DNA of 64,000 nucleotides from Candidatus Sphingomonas phytovorans (GTDB lineage Bacteria > Pseudomonadota > Alphaproteobacteria > Sphingomonadales > Sphingomonadaceae). Positions 29,771 through 42,235 of this stretch are shown one piece after another. The stretch's first letter is position 1; the number at the start of each line of letters is the position of its first letter. Location: assembly GCA_029202385.1 (NCBI GenBank), contig CP119314.1, positions 2,978,501 through 3,042,500 of the forward strand. The letters are read 5' to 3'. The notes under the pieces are model-generated. The model ran no database searches and had not been told where the DNA came from. It saw nothing but the letters and a program-made list of their open reading frames with translations. The position numbers and the translations under genes were made by a program.

Positions 29771-30448
29771 ATGCAACGCTATCGCCCGTCGATGATCGCC
29801 CTTGCCACCTGCCTCGCCGCCCTTGCCGGATTCGTCGACGCGCTGGCCTATTCAAGCCTTGGCGGATTCTTCGCCTCGTTCATGAGCGGCAACTCGACCC
29901 GGCTTGGCGTTGCCTTCGCCACCGAACGCCATGACGAGGTGCGCATGGCCGGTGCGCTGCTGCTGAGCTTCGTCAGCGGGGTGATGATCGCGACGGTGAT
30001 CGCGCGACGCTGGGCGAAGCATGCGCAGGCGGCGGTGATGATCGCCGTCACGATATTGCTCGGCACGGCCGCGACGATCATGCAGGTGCAGCCCAACACC
30101 AAGGCGCTGCTGCTGCTCGCCGCCGCGATGGGCGCGGAGAACGGCCTGTTCCTGCGCGACGGCGAGGTGAGCATCGGCCTGACTTATATGACCGGCTCGC
30201 TGGTACGGATGGCGCAGCGGCTGGCAGGTGCGCTGATGGGTGACGCCGATCGCTGGACCTGGGTGCGTTATCTGCTGCTGTGGCTCGGCTTCGTCTGCGG
30301 CGTGGTGATCGGCGCGCGCTGCTACGCGGCGTTCGATACGGGCGCGCTGTGGCTTGCGACGGGTGCCGCGGCGGCGCTGACGGCAATGGTCGCGATCGTC
30401 ACGCGGGGCAAGGAGCCGACCGGGCCCTGGGGCGTGCGGGCGGTCTGA
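29771..30448 (+). CDS. DUF1275 (YoaK-like) membrane protein
   Basis: 225 aa, six predicted membrane helices. The N-terminal GFVDALAYSSLGGFFASFMSGNSTRLGVA is the conserved DUF1275 motif. Function unknown. ATG 29771 chosen because the motif starts shortly after it. Confidence 0.87.
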   Translation: MQRYRPSMIALATCLAALAGFVDALAYSSLGGFFASFMSGNSTRLGVAFATERHDEVRMAGALLLSFVSGVMIATVIARRWAKHAQAAVMIAVTILLGTAATIMQVQPNTKALLLLAAAMGAENGLFLRDGEVSIGLTYMTGSLVRMAQRLAGALMGDADRWTWVRYLLLWLGFVCGVVIGARCYAAFDTGALWLATGAAAALTAMVAIVTRGKEPTGPWGVRAV

Positions 30449-30527
30449 CGCCGCCTGTCGGCCTGAGCCGGAACTTCGCCCTCCGTTCGTTTCGAACAGA
30501 GAAGGGGATGGCGGCCGGAGACAAGCA

Positions 30528-30630
30528 CTCCCCGGCGGAGGCCGGGGTCCAGTCGCGAAGAGCGTGACAACGACGCGCGACGAGTTGCGTTCGGCATCCC
30601 CTAACTGGACCCCGGCCCTCGCCGGGGGAG
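30528..30630. repeat. inverted palindromic repeat pair
   Basis: Arms at 30528-30553 and 30604-30630 are inverted copies built on CCCCGGC ... GCCGGGG followed by TCCAGT, 50 bp apart, lying 3' of lpd. A variant of the family at 37353-37730 and 40642-40743. Confidence 0.85.
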
Positions 30631-30651
30631 ACAGTCAGGGAAATGACGCGA

Positions 30652-32043
30652 TCAGATGTGGATCGGCTTGCCGAGCACCGCCATCGCGGCTTCCTTGATC
30701 GCTTCCGAATGAGTCGGGTGAGCGTGGCAGGTATAGGCGATGTCTTCGGAGGTTCCGCCGAACTCCATCGCCTGCGCCGCCTGCGCGATCATCGTGCCGG
30801 CAACCGAGGCAATGATCCAGACGCCGAGCACGCGGTCGGTCTTCGCATCGGCGATCACCTTCACGAAGCCGTCGGGCTCATGATTGGTCTTGGCGCGCGA
30901 ATTGGCCACCATCGGGAACTTGCCGACCTTGACCTCGCCACGCTCCTTCGCCGCTTCCTCGGTCAGGCCGACGCCGGCGATCTCGGGGCTGGTATAGACG
31001 ACGCTCGGGATCACATCGTGGTTCACGATGCCGGTGAGGCCGGCGATGTTCTCGGCCACCGCGATGCCCTCGTCCTCGGCCTTGTGCGCAAGCATCGGGC
31101 CGGGAATGACGTCGCCGATCGCCCAGATGCCGGGGACCGAGGTGAGGAAGCGGTGGTCGGTCTCGACCTGGCCGCGCTGGTTGGTCGCGAGACCCGCCTT
31201 GTCGAGGCCGAGGCCTTCGGTGTTGGGCCGGCGGCCGATCGACACGAGCACCGCATCGGCCTCGAGCGTCGTGGCGTCACCGCCAGCCGCGGGTTCGAGA
31301 GTGAGCGTCGCGGTGTCGCCATCGACGACCACGCCAGTCACCTTGGCCGAGAGGCGGAACTCGAGCCCCTGCTTCTTCATGATCTTGTTGGCTTCCTTGC
31401 GGACATCGCCGTCGAAGCCGGGCAGGATCTGGTCGAGGAACTCGACGACCGTCACCTTCGCACCGAGGCGCCGCCAGACCGAGCCGAGCTCAAGCCCGAT
31501 CACGCCGCCGCCGATCACCACCAGATGCTTCGGGACCGCGGGCAGCTCAAGCGCGCCGGTCGAATCCACCACGATTTTCTGGTCGATGGTCACGCCCGGC
31601 AGCGGGGTGACCGAGGAGCCGGTCGCGATGATGATGTTCTTTGCGCGAACCTCGCGGTCGCCGACCCTGACGCTGTCCTTGCCGGTGAACGCCGCATAGC
31701 CCTTGAGCCATTCGACCTTGTTCTTCTTGAACAGGAACTCGATGCCGCCGGTGAGCTGCTTGACCGCGTCCTTGCGCTGGCCGTGCATCGTGTCGAGATC
31801 GAGGCTGGTCTCGACCTTCACGCCGAGCTTGGCGAGCCGGCCCGAGACCGCCTCGTCATACAGCTCCGACGCGTGCAGCATCGCCTTGGAGGGGATGCAG
31901 CCGACATTGAGGCAGGTGCCGCCAAGCGTCTCGCGGCCCTCGACACAGCCGGTCTTCAGCCCGAGCTGCGCCGCACGGATCGCGGCGACATAGCCGCCCG
32001 GGCCTGAGCCGATTACCAGGACGTCGAAATCATAGTCAGCCAT
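30652..32043 (-). CDS. lpdA: dihydrolipoyl dehydrogenase (E3)
   Basis: 463 aa flavoprotein that reoxidises dihydrolipoamide of the 2-oxoglutarate dehydrogenase complex. FAD motif VLVIGSGPGGYVAA, redox disulfide C44/C49 (GGTCLNVGC), NAD motif VVIGGGVIGLELG and the C-terminal catalytic CHAHPTHSEAIKEA. Last gene of the suc cluster, separated from sucB by a palindromic repeat. Confidence 0.97.
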   Translation of the reverse strand: MADYDFDVLVIGSGPGGYVAAIRAAQLGLKTGCVEGRETLGGTCLNVGCIPSKAMLHASELYDEAVSGRLAKLGVKVETSLDLDTMHGQRKDAVKQLTGGIEFLFKKNKVEWLKGYAAFTGKDSVRVGDREVRAKNIIIATGSSVTPLPGVTIDQKIVVDSTGALELPAVPKHLVVIGGGVIGLELGSVWRRLGAKVTVVEFLDQILPGFDGDVRKEANKIMKKQGLEFRLSAKVTGVVVDGDTATLTLEPAAGGDATTLEADAVLVSIGRRPNTEGLGLDKAGLATNQRGQVETDHRFLTSVPGIWAIGDVIPGPMLAHKAEDEGIAVAENIAGLTGIVNHDVIPSVVYTSPEIAGVGLTEEAAKERGEVKVGKFPMVANSRAKTNHEPDGFVKVIADAKTDRVLGVWIIASVAGTMIAQAAQAMEFGGTSEDIAYTCHAHPTHSEAIKEAAMAVLGKPIHI

Positions 32044-32085
32044 TGTCTATCTCGATCGCAAAGTGCGTGATGGCAAATAAGGACT

Positions 32086-32203
32086 TCCGTTCGTCCTGAG
32101 TAGGGGCTGAGCTTGTCGAAGACCCGTATCGAAGGACATGGCGTGAGGCCTGTCCTTCGATACGCCATTTCGACAAGCTCGATGGCTACTCAGGACGAAC
32201 GGA
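32086..32203. repeat. long inverted repeat between sucB and lpdA
   Basis: Two imperfect arms of about 55 bp (32086-32140 and 32149-32203) sharing TCCGTTCGTCCTGAGTAG, GAGCTTGTCGAA and GTATCGAAGGACA. It is likely a dispersed intergenic repeat of sphingomonads; transcribed, it would fold into a long hairpin attenuating or protecting the sucB message. Confidence 0.85.
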
Positions 32204-32210
32204 GGCGGGT

Positions 32211-33425
<1,215 letters not shown>

Positions 33426-33454
33426 CTTCTCTTCCTCGTGCCGCCGATGCGGGC

Positions 33455-36385
33455 TTATGATTTGCGCGTGCGACGAATTTCTTCGCGGACATTATGGCCG
33501 AGCGCGTCGGCGACAAGCGCGGCCTGTTCCATCTGGTGACGCTTCATCAGGCCGGTCGCGGGCGACGCGGACGCCGCGCGGCCGGCATAGCGCGCACGCT
33601 GCGGCTTGCCGCCGGCCTGGACCAGGCATTCCTCGAGATAAGGCTCGGCGAAGCTCCACGCGCCGTTGTTCTTCGGCTCTTCCTGAGCCCAGATGACCTC
33701 TTCGAGATTGGTCATCTTCTTCAGGCGGGAGACCAGCGGCTCGCCCGGGAAAGGATAGAGCTGCTCCACACGGACGATCGCGGTGTTCCTGTCGCCCGCC
33801 GCGTCGCGTGCCTCCATCAGGTCATAGGCGACCTTGCCGGTGCACAGCACGAGGCGCTTCACCTCGTTATCCGCAATGCCCGACGGATCGGACAACAGCC
33901 GCATGAAGTGGCTGTCGCCCTGGAAGTCCGACGCCTTGGACACCGCCAGCTTGTGGCGCAGCAGCGACTTGGGCGTGAAGATGATCAGCGGCTTGCGGAA
34001 GCTGCGGTGCATCTGCCGGCGCAGCAGGTGGAAATAATTCGCCGGCGTGGTGCAGTTGGCGACCTGCATATTGTCCTGGGCGCAGAGTTGCAGGAAACGC
34101 TCGACGCGCGCCGAGCTATGCTCGGGGCCCTGTCCTTCATAACCGTGCGGCAGCAGCATCACCAGGCCGTTGGCGCGAAGCCACTTGGCCTCTCCGCTCG
34201 CGATGAACTGGTCGATCATGATCTGCGCGCCGTTCATGAAGTCGCCGAACTGCGCCTCCCACAGCACCAGCGTCTTCGGATCGGCCAGCGCATAACCATA
34301 TTCGAAACCGAGCACGCCATATTCGCTGAGCGGTGAATCGAGCACCTCGAAACGACCATGCTCGACCTGGGCGAGCGGCAGATATTTATGCTCGTCCTTC
34401 TGGTCGATCCATACCGCATGACGCTGCGAGAAGGTGCCGCGGCCCGAATCCTGGCCCGACAGGCGGACGCCATAGCCCTCGGACATCAGCGACCCGAAGG
34501 CGAGCGCTTCGCCGGTGGCCCAGTCGAAGCCGGCGCCGGACTTGAACATCTCGCGCTTGGCATCGATCACGCGGCCGAGCGTCTTGTGGATGGTCAGGTC
34601 GTCGGGAACCGTGGTCAGCGTGCGGCCGAGCGAATCGAACAGCTTGGTCTCGATCCCGGTCTCGACGTTGCGCCGCGCGCTTTCGGCATCGGCCGGGGCG
34701 TGTAGCCCGGACCAGCGGCCGGCGAACCAGTCCGCCTTGTTCGGCTTGTAGCTCGCGCCCGCCTCGAACTCGCCTTCCAACAGGGTGGTGAAGGCAGCGA
34801 TATTGTCGTCGATCCAGGCACGGTCGATCACGCCCTGCTCGATCAGCTTTGCGCCATAGACTTCGCTGACCGGCGGATGCGCACGGATCCGGTCGTACAT
34901 CAGCGGCTGGGTGAAGCTGGGCTCGTCACCTTCATTGTGGCCGAAGCGGCGATAGCACCACATGTCGATCACGATGTCGCGGTGGAAACGCTGGCGGAAC
35001 TCGATCGCCATCTTGGTGGCGAAGGTCACTGCCTCGGGATCGTCGCCATTGACGTGGAAGATCGGCGCCTGGACGCCCTTCGCCACATCCGACGGATAGG
35101 GCGAGGAGCGCGCGAATTGCGGGCTCGTCGTGAAGCCGATCTGGTTGTTGATGACGAAGTGGATGCAGCCGCCGGTATTATAGCCGCGGATGCCGGAGAA
35201 GCCGAGGCATTCCCATACGATGCCCTGGCCGGCGAACGCCGCATCGCCATGGATCAGCACCGGCAGCGAGGCCTTGTGCTCCTTCAGGTCGCCGGCGATC
35301 GTCTGGATCGCGCGGACCTTGCCCAGCACGACCGGGTCTTCGGCCTCAAGATGCGAGGGGTTGGCGACCAGCGACATATGGACGCTGATCCCGTCGAACT
35401 CGCGATCGGTCGAGGTGCCGAGATGGTATTTCACGTCGCCCGAACCGGCCACGTCCTCGGGATTGTCGGAGCCGCCGCCGAATTCGTGGAAGATGATACG
35501 GAACGGCTTGGCCATCACATTGGTCAGCACGTTCAGGCGGCCGCGATGCGCCATGCCGAACACGATCTCGCGCACGCCGAACTGGCCGCCATATTTGATG
35601 ACGCTTTCGAGCGCCGGGATCATGCTCTCGCCGCCGTCCAGGCCGAAACGCTTGGTGCCGACATATTTCCGGCCGCAGAATTTCTCCCACTGCTCGGCCT
35701 CGATCACCTTGTTGAGGATCGCCTTCTTGCCGAGCGGGCTGAACTCGATCGCCTTGTCCTTGCCCTCCATCCGGTCCTGGAGGAAACGGCGCTCCTCCAC
35801 GTCGGAGATGTGCATATATTCGAGGCCGACATTGCCGCAGTAATTCGCGCGCAGGATGCCCACCAGCTCGCGTACCGTCGCCCATTGCAGGCCCATCGTG
35901 CCGCCGAGATAGATCGGGCGGTCGAGATCGGTGTCGGAAAAGCCGTGATACTCGGTCGTGAGATCGGCCGGCATCTCGCGCTTGGAAAGGCCGAGCGGGT
36001 CGAGATTGGCGGCAAGATGCCCGCGCACCCGATAGGTGCGGATCAGCAGCATCGCGCGGATCGAATCCGCGGCAGCCCGGACGATATCTTCCTGCGACGG
36101 CACCGCGGCTGCCGGGGCGGGCTTGGCACCTCCCTTGGCGGGCTTGGGCGCAGGCTCCATCTGGGTCGGGTCGAGCGCGGCCGTCAGATCGTCGGTCGAG
36201 CTCAGCGGCCAGTTGGGCTGACCCCAGCTCGGGCCACTCGCATTGCCTTCGAGCCCCTCGAAGAAACCGCGCCAGCCAGGCTCGACACTGTCCGGGGACA
36301 CTTTGTACCGCGCGTACAGCGCGTCGATGAACGCCGGGCTTACGCCCCCGGCGATGTCAGCGAAATCCTGGCCTTCGTAGCCCAT
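33455..36385 (-). CDS. sucA: 2-oxoglutarate dehydrogenase E1
   Basis: 976 aa thiamine-diphosphate enzyme that decarboxylates 2-oxoglutarate. The N-terminal [18 protein letters not shown] peptide and FINALYxxY-like segment for E2 binding are present, as are [21 protein letters not shown], the ThDP site GDDPEAV ... [11 protein letters not shown], and [23 protein letters not shown]. Length is standard. In operon with sucD (upstream) and sucB (downstream). Confidence 0.97.
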   Translation of the reverse strand: MGYEGQDFADIAGGVSPAFIDALYARYKVSPDSVEPGWRGFFEGLEGNASGPSWGQPNWPLSSTDDLTAALDPTQMEPAPKPAKGGAKPAPAAAVPSQEDIVRAAADSIRAMLLIRTYRVRGHLAANLDPLGLSKREMPADLTTEYHGFSDTDLDRPIYLGGTMGLQWATVRELVGILRANYCGNVGLEYMHISDVEERRFLQDRMEGKDKAIEFSPLGKKAILNKVIEAEQWEKFCGRKYVGTKRFGLDGGESMIPALESVIKYGGQFGVREIVFGMAHRGRLNVLTNVMAKPFRIIFHEFGGGSDNPEDVAGSGDVKYHLGTSTDREFDGISVHMSLVANPSHLEAEDPVVLGKVRAIQTIAGDLKEHKASLPVLIHGDAAFAGQGIVWECLGFSGIRGYNTGGCIHFVINNQIGFTTSPQFARSSPYPSDVAKGVQAPIFHVNGDDPEAVTFATKMAIEFRQRFHRDIVIDMWCYRRFGHNEGDEPSFTQPLMYDRIRAHPPVSEVYGAKLIEQGVIDRAWIDDNIAAFTTLLEGEFEAGASYKPNKADWFAGRWSGLHAPADAESARRNVETGIETKLFDSLGRTLTTVPDDLTIHKTLGRVIDAKREMFKSGAGFDWATGEALAFGSLMSEGYGVRLSGQDSGRGTFSQRHAVWIDQKDEHKYLPLAQVEHGRFEVLDSPLSEYGVLGFEYGYALADPKTLVLWEAQFGDFMNGAQIMIDQFIASGEAKWLRANGLVMLLPHGYEGQGPEHSSARVERFLQLCAQDNMQVANCTTPANYFHLLRRQMHRSFRKPLIIFTPKSLLRHKLAVSKASDFQGDSHFMRLLSDPSGIADNEVKRLVLCTGKVAYDLMEARDAAGDRNTAIVRVEQLYPFPGEPLVSRLKKMTNLEEVIWAQEEPKNNGAWSFAEPYLEECLVQAGGKPQRARYAGRAASASPATGLMKRHQMEQAALVADALGHNVREEIRRTRKS

Positions 36386-36449
36386 TGGCTGTTCCTCGGC
36401 GCATCCCTGGGGAGGTGATGCCGCTTTGGCCCCGCACGCGGGGGCCTGG

Positions 36450-37334
36450 TTAACCCTTCAACACCGACAGCAGCGTCGTGCCCAGTTCGGACGGGCTGTC
36501 CGCTACCTTGATCCCTGCCGCTTCCATCGCAGCGATCTTGTCCTCGGCGCCGCCCTGGCCGCCCGACACGATCGCACCGGCATGGCCCATGCGGCGGCCC
36601 GGAGGCGCCGTGCGACCCGCGATGAAGCCGGCCATCGGCTTCGACCGGCCACGCTTCGCCTCGTCGCGCAGGAATTGCGCCGCTTCTTCTTCCGCGGAGC
36701 CGCCGATCTCGCCGATCATGATGATCGACTGAGTTTCGGGATCCGCGAGGAAAAGTTCGAGCACGTCGATGAAGTTCGTACCGTTGACAGGATCGCCGCC
36801 GATGCCGACCGCGGTCGTCTGACCAAGGCCCGCGTTCGACGTCTGGAAGACCGCTTCATAGGTAAGCGTGCCTGAACGGCTTACAACGCCGACCGAGCCC
36901 TTCTTGAAGATGTTGCCCGGCATGATGCCGATCTTGCACTCGCCCGGCGTCAGCACGCCCGGGCAGTTCGGGCCGATCAGGCGCGACTTCGAGCCGCTGA
37001 GCGCGCGCTTTACCTTGACCATGTCGAGCACCGGGATGCCTTCGGTGATGGTCACGATCAGCGGCACCTCGGCATCGATCGCCTCGAGGATCGAATCGGC
37101 GGCGAAGGGCGGCGGCACATAGATGACTGACGCACTCGCGCCGGTCTTCGCGACGGCCTCGGCGACGGTGTCGAACACCGGCAGGTCGATATGGGTGGTG
37201 CCACCCTTGCCCGGCGTGACGCCGCCGACCATCTGCGTGCCATAGGCCAGCGCCGCCCTGGTGTGGAACGTGCCAGTCTCACCGGTCATGCCCTGGGTGA
37301 TGACCTTGGTGTTCTTGTCGACGAGGATGCTCAT
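36450..37334 (-). CDS. sucD: succinyl-CoA synthetase alpha subunit
   Basis: 294 aa. CoA-binding Rossmann domain ([19 protein letters not shown]) and the phospho-histidine motif [10 protein letters not shown] near the C-terminus. It needs the beta subunit SucC, which is not encoded in this window; the slot upstream, between this gene and mdh, is occupied by a GIY-YIG gene. Confidence 0.97.
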   Translation of the reverse strand: MSILVDKNTKVITQGMTGETGTFHTRAALAYGTQMVGGVTPGKGGTTHIDLPVFDTVAEAVAKTGASASVIYVPPPFAADSILEAIDAEVPLIVTITEGIPVLDMVKVKRALSGSKSRLIGPNCPGVLTPGECKIGIMPGNIFKKGSVGVVSRSGTLTYEAVFQTSNAGLGQTTAVGIGGDPVNGTNFIDVLELFLADPETQSIIMIGEIGGSAEEEAAQFLRDEAKRGRSKPMAGFIAGRTAPPGRRMGHAGAIVSGGQGGAEDKIAAMEAAGIKVADSPSELGTTLLSVLKG

Positions 37335-37352
37335 TGAATTCTCTTCCTCATT

Positions 37353-37730
37353 GCTCCCCGGCGAAGGCCGGGGCCCAGTTGGGAAAGCGGTTGTGGTTCA
37401 CGCGATCGTCTCGAACAGATCATCCCAGTCGGGATTGAGTCCTTCGATCTCCCGCAATTTCCAAACCCGCTTCCACTCCTTCATCTGCAGTTCGCGCTGC
37501 CGCGCTTCTTCGATGGTGTCATAGGCCTGGTACCAGACCAGCGTGTGACACCGATATTTCTTCGTGAACCCTTCGACGAGATCATTGCGATGCTCCCAAG
37601 CCCGCCTGGGAAGATCGCTCGCTACGCCGAGATAGATCGTGCCGTTTTTCCCGCTCGCCATGATGTAGACGAAACCGGCTTTCTCCATCCAAGGGTTCTC
37701 CCAACTGGGCCCCGGCCTTCGCCGGGGAGC
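37353..37730. repeat. inverted palindromic repeats bracketing a GIY-YIG gene
   Basis: Arms at 37353-37384 and 37699-37730 are perfect 32-bp inverted copies, each with an internal hairpin (CCCCGGC GAAG GCCGGGG, then CCCAGTTGGGA). The 314 bp between them contain essentially only the GIY-YIG gene. A copy of the same repeat pair without cargo lies at 40642-40743. Confidence 0.93.
37398..37688 (-). CDS. GIY-YIG nuclease-domain protein
   Basis: 96 aa, the size of the standalone UPF0213/COG2827 GIY-YIG family. FVYIM (7-11) and YLG (19-21) match the two halves of the GIY-YIG motif; the catalytic Arg is in LPRR (28-29) and E66 in RQRELQM is the candidate metal-binding Glu, with WKRVWKLREIEGLNP conserved at the end. 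It likely cuts DNA; the role is unknown. It starts 10 bp inside one arm and ends 13 bp from the other arm of an inverted repeat pair, and interrupts the mdh-suc cluster. Confidence 0.9.
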   Translation of the reverse strand: MEKAGFVYIMASGKNGTIYLGVASDLPRRAWEHRNDLVEGFTKKYRCHTLVWYQAYDTIEEARQRELQMKEWKRVWKLREIEGLNPDWDDLFETIA

Positions 37731-37740
37731 AGCAAATCTG

Positions 37741-38787
<1,047 letters not shown>

Positions 38788-38837
38788 CTAAAGACCAGTA
38801 TTTTCTCTTGCTTATTGCAAGTGCTTCGCAGCTGCAT

Positions 38838-39137
38838 TTAGAGTGGATGATTGCCTTCCGGGTCGACATAGCGCCGCTCGCCCGTGGCATCATTATACCA
38901 GACGGTCACCGGCCTGCCGCTCGCATCGTCGACGAAACGTTCACTGGTCTCACGCCAGGCGCTGCCGGTCGGCTTCGCCTGCAAGGCGCCGTAGCGACGG
39001 CGTTCGAACAGGATGCCGGCGAGTAGCAATGTCGCCGCGATCACGCTCGGCCATACCGCCGGATCGACCACCGCGCCGATCAGCGTCGCCGTGAAGAACA
39101 GCATCGCAACCACCAGGACAAAGGTGCGCAGCATCAT
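38838..39137 (-). CDS. small membrane protein
   Basis: 99 aa. Two predicted membrane helices (FVLVVAMLFFTATLIGAVV and WPSVIAATLLLAGILF) and a soluble tail ending VWYNDATGERRYVDPEGNHPL. Starts within the stop of the YbjQ-like gene (4-bp overlap), so co-translated. The family is not recognised. Confidence 0.75.
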   Translation of the reverse strand: MMLRTFVLVVAMLFFTATLIGAVVDPAVWPSVIAATLLLAGILFERRRYGALQAKPTGSAWRETSERFVDDASGRPVTVWYNDATGERRYVDPEGNHPL

Positions 39138-39460
39138 TCGGGCGCGGGATCGAGAATGACGGCGGTGCCATAGGCGACCACCTCGTTCATCGCCTGGGCG
39201 ATCTCGCCCGAGTCGAAGCGCATCATCACGACGGCATTCGCGCCCATCAGCGCCGCATTGGCGACCATCCGGTCGATCGCATGGCGCCGCGTTTCCTCGA
39301 CCAGCCGCGTATATTCGGGAATCTCACCGCCAACGATCGAACGCAGGCTGGCGGTGATGTTGCCGCCGATGCCGCGGCTGCGGACAACGACGCCAAAGAC
39401 CTGGCCGAGCGTAGCGCGGACGGTGTGGCCTGGGGCATTCTCGGTGGTGGTGACGAGCAT
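39134..39460 (-). CDS. YbjQ/UPF0145 (DUF74) family protein
   Basis: 108 aa. Pattern of the YbjQ heavy-metal-binding-like fold: VVRSRGIGGNITASLRSIVGGEIPEYTRLVEETRRHAIDRMVANAALMGANAVVMMRFDS. Forms homopentamers in relatives; function unknown. GGAGGG precedes the ATG at 39460. Overlaps the membrane-protein gene by 4 bp, as these pairs often do. Confidence 0.9.
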   Translation of the reverse strand: MLVTTTENAPGHTVRATLGQVFGVVVRSRGIGGNITASLRSIVGGEIPEYTRLVEETRRHAIDRMVANAALMGANAVVMMRFDSGEIAQAMNEVVAYGTAVILDPAPE

Positions 39461-39522
39461 CGCATTCCCTCCATGACCGGACACGGCATGATAACAGGGT
39501 GCGATGCGATGTCGAAGGGGAC

Positions 39523-40635
39523 TCAGTTCGCGCCGTGGCCCTGCTCGAGATAGTCGTCGGAGCGCATCTCCTCCAGCCGGCTGATCGTGCGCTCGAACTC
39601 GAAGCGGCCATCGCCCTTCTCGTAGAGCTCGCCCGGCGCGGCGTCGGCGGCGGCGAGCAGCTTCACCTTATGCTCGTACAGCGCGTCAATCAGCTGGACG
39701 AAGCGCGCCGCCTCGTTGCGGTTCTCCGGGCCAAGCTTCGGGATGCCGACCAGGATCACGGTGTGGAAGCGCCGCGCGACCGCAAGGTAATCGGCCGATC
39801 CACGCGCCTCTCCGCACAGCCGCTTGAACGAGAAGACGGCGACACCTTTCAGGCTCTTCGGCACATGCAGGGTACGCGCGCCGCCGACCGGCAGTTCCTC
39901 GGACGGCACATGGTCGCGATCCTCGGGCGGATAGTCGGTCAGGCGGAAAAAGGCGGCGGAAAGCTGCGCGGTGGCCTCAGCGCCATTGGGCACCAGCCAG
40001 GTCTCGACATGGCCGAGCCGGTCGCGGCGATAATCGACCGGACCGTTGAGCGCGAGTACCTGCATGCGCCCCTCGATCAGTTCGATGAAGGGCAGGAAAT
40101 GCTCGCGGTTGAGCCCGTCCTTGTAGAGGTCGCGCGGCGGACGATTCGAGGTCATCACCACCGTCACGCCGTGGCGCAGCAGTTCGGTGAACAGCCGCGA
40201 CAGGATCATCGCATCGGGGCTGTTGGTGACCATGATCTCGTCGAAGCAAAGGACCTTCACTTCCTCGGCGATCGCGGCGGCGACCGGCAGGATCGGATCG
40301 CCGACCTCCTTCTCGCGCTCGACCCGCAGGCGCGCATGCACATCGAGCATGAATTCAAGGAAATGGATTCGCCGCTTCCGCCGCATGTTGATGCAGCCGT
40401 AGAAGAGGTCCATCAGCATTGACTTGCCGCGCCCGACCCCACCCCAGAGATAGATGCCGGCCGGCGCATCGGGACGCCTGCCTAGCGCGCGCCACAGCAC
40501 GGAACCACGCTTCGGCGCCGCTTCAAGCTCGGTGGCCAGCGCGTTGAGGCGCCGGGCCGCCTCGGCCTGTTCGGGATCGGGCCGTAACTCGCCCGCGGCG
40601 ATCAGGGCTTCGTAACGGGCGAAGACGTTGGGCAT
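39523..40635 (-). CDS. zapE: cell division ATPase ZapE (AFG1-like)
   Basis: 370 aa AAA+-type ATPase. Walker A YLWGGVGRGKSMLMDLF and Walker B VLCFDEIMVTN with the downstream TSNRPP sensor. In E. coli ZapE modulates the FtsZ ring; it is the relative of mitochondrial Afg1. It sits beside mdh and sdhB as in many Alphaproteobacteria. Confidence 0.94.
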   Translation of the reverse strand: MPNVFARYEALIAAGELRPDPEQAEAARRLNALATELEAAPKRGSVLWRALGRRPDAPAGIYLWGGVGRGKSMLMDLFYGCINMRRKRRIHFLEFMLDVHARLRVEREKEVGDPILPVAAAIAEEVKVLCFDEIMVTNSPDAMILSRLFTELLRHGVTVVMTSNRPPRDLYKDGLNREHFLPFIELIEGRMQVLALNGPVDYRRDRLGHVETWLVPNGAEATAQLSAAFFRLTDYPPEDRDHVPSEELPVGGARTLHVPKSLKGVAVFSFKRLCGEARGSADYLAVARRFHTVILVGIPKLGPENRNEAARFVQLIDALYEHKVKLLAAADAAPGELYEKGDGRFEFERTISRLEEMRSDDYLEQGHGAN

Positions 40636-40641
40636 CTAGCG

Positions 40642-40743
40642 TTCCCCGGCGAAGGCCGGGGCCCAGTTGGGGGACAGAAGAGATTGAGTGTTACGGGCAA
40701 TTACATCTGCCTTCCCAACTGGGCCCCGGCCTTCGCCGGGGAA
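40642..40743. repeat. inverted palindromic repeat pair, empty form
   Basis: Arms at 40642-40671 and 40714-40743 are perfect 30-bp inverted copies of the same sequence that brackets the GIY-YIG gene, here with only 42 bp between them. Lies between the PaaI thioesterase and zapE genes. Confidence 0.93.
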
Positions 40744-40760
40744 GCAAGAGTGGGACCGCG

Positions 40761-41228
40761 TCATTGCGCAGCCGTCTTCGCCGATTTGCGGATCGTCGCG
40801 GAGAAACTCGCGATCTTGTCCTCGCCCTGCACGACCAGCCCGCGCAGGAACAGGAGCCGACCCGTCTCGCGCAGCAGCTCGACCTGCGCCTCCAGCGGCT
40901 CGCCGATGCGGCCACCGCCGATGAACTGGGTCGACAGGTCGAGCGTGACCGCCGACCCCGCCGTGATCAACCCGAAGCTGCGCGAGGCGGCGAACAGGGA
41001 AACATCGATGAAGCCGAGCATCGCCCCGCCATGAACGCTGTCGCGCAAATTGGAATGGCGCCGCTCCGGCGTCATGCGGACACGCGCGATACCGTCGTCG
41101 ACCCGCACCAGCATCGGGCCGAGAAAGCTGTTGTAGCGCGACGGATCGGTGAAGCCCCACCGCATCCAACCGGGATGATCCGGGTCTTCCTCATAGAGGA
41201 AGGTTGCGGGCGGGCTGGTGTCAGTCAT
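40761..41228 (-). CDS. PaaI-type hotdog-fold thioesterase
   Basis: 155 aa. RHSNLRDSVHGGAMLGFIDVSLF is the HGG-helix motif of the PaaI family with the catalytic acid nearby, followed by LDLSTQFIGGG and LRGLVVQ strands. Hydrolyses an acyl-CoA; substrate unknown. 11 bp downstream of sdhB on the same strand. Confidence 0.88.
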   Translation of the reverse strand: MTDTSPPATFLYEEDPDHPGWMRWGFTDPSRYNSFLGPMLVRVDDGIARVRMTPERRHSNLRDSVHGGAMLGFIDVSLFAASRSFGLITAGSAVTLDLSTQFIGGGRIGEPLEAQVELLRETGRLLFLRGLVVQGEDKIASFSATIRKSAKTAAQ

Positions 41229-41239
41229 CGCAACGGGCC

Positions 41240-42025
41240 TCAGACGACCCGCTCTGCTTCCATCTTCTTGATCTCGGCGATCGCCTTGGCCGGGCTGAGG
41301 CCCTTGGGGCAGACATTCGCGCAGTTCATGATCGTGTGGCAGCGATAGAGGCGGAACGGATCCTCAAGATCGTCGAGTCGCTCGCCGGTCATCTCGTCGC
41401 GGCTGTCGGCCAGCCAGCGATAGGCTTGCAACAGGATCGCCGGGCCGAGGAACTTGTCGCTGTTCCACCAATAGCTCGGGCATGAGGTCGAGCAGCAGGC
41501 GCACAGGATGCATTCGTACAGGCCGTCGAGCTTCTCGCGATCGGCCGGCGACTGGAGCCGTTCCTTGCCCGAGGGCGGCGGCGTGACGGTTTGAAGCCAC
41601 GGCTTGATCGAGGAATATTGCGCGTAGAAATGGGTGAAGTCGGGGACTAGGTCCTTGATCACCTCCATGTGCGGCAGCGGCGTGATGCGAATGTCGCCCT
41701 TCACATCGTCGATCGCGGTGGTGCAGGCGAGGCCGTTCTTGCCGTCGATGTTCATCGAGCAGGAACCGCAAATCCCCTCGCGGCACGAGCGCCGGAAGGT
41801 GAGCGAGCTGTCCTGCTCCGACTTCATCTTGATGAGCGCGTCGAGCACCATCGGGCCGCACGAGTCGAGATCGATCTCGAACGTGTCGTAATGCGGGTTC
41901 TCGTTCGCATCCGGATCGTAGCGGTAGATCTTGAAATTCTTGACCCGCTTAGCGTCGGCGGCTGCCTTGTGGACCTTGCCGCCCTTTTTCGGTCGGCTGT
42001 TCGGGGGCAGTCTGAATTCGGCCAT
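41240..42025 (-). CDS. sdhB: succinate dehydrogenase iron-sulfur subunit
   Basis: 261 aa. [2Fe-2S] ligands in [24 protein letters not shown], then [4Fe-4S]/[3Fe-4S] Cys sets in [16 protein letters not shown] and [15 protein letters not shown]. Carries electrons from SdhA to quinone. The open frame extends upstream but conserved sequence starts at the ATG at 42025. Unusually it is 9.3 kb from sdhCDA. Confidence 0.97.
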   Translation of the reverse strand: MAEFRLPPNSRPKKGGKVHKAAADAKRVKNFKIYRYDPDANENPHYDTFEIDLDSCGPMVLDALIKMKSEQDSSLTFRRSCREGICGSCSMNIDGKNGLACTTAIDDVKGDIRITPLPHMEVIKDLVPDFTHFYAQYSSIKPWLQTVTPPPSGKERLQSPADREKLDGLYECILCACCSTSCPSYWWNSDKFLGPAILLQAYRWLADSRDEMTGERLDDLEDPFRLYRCHTIMNCANVCPKGLSPAKAIAEIKKMEAERVV

Positions 42026-42235
42026 GCCTGAAAGTCTCCGGCGGAAACGAAATTTTGCGGTGCGGGATGCGGCTATGCCTTTCGGCGCGCGCGTGCAACC
42101 CTTTGGCGTGCTCAGCGACGTCGGATCACCGCATGATTGCAGATTTCGGGACGGGATAGGCATCATCGCCGACATTGCGGGCGTCGAGCAAGAATCGTAG
42201 GACGAAGTCCAACATATGAACGAACGGGGCAAAAT

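Noticed and set aside
30528..30630. rho-independent terminator of lpdA
   Set aside because: The hairpins lack T-runs and belong to a dispersed repeat family, so I list them as repeats instead.
34877..36418. 513-aa plus-strand ORF
   Set aside because: Antisense shadow of sucA.
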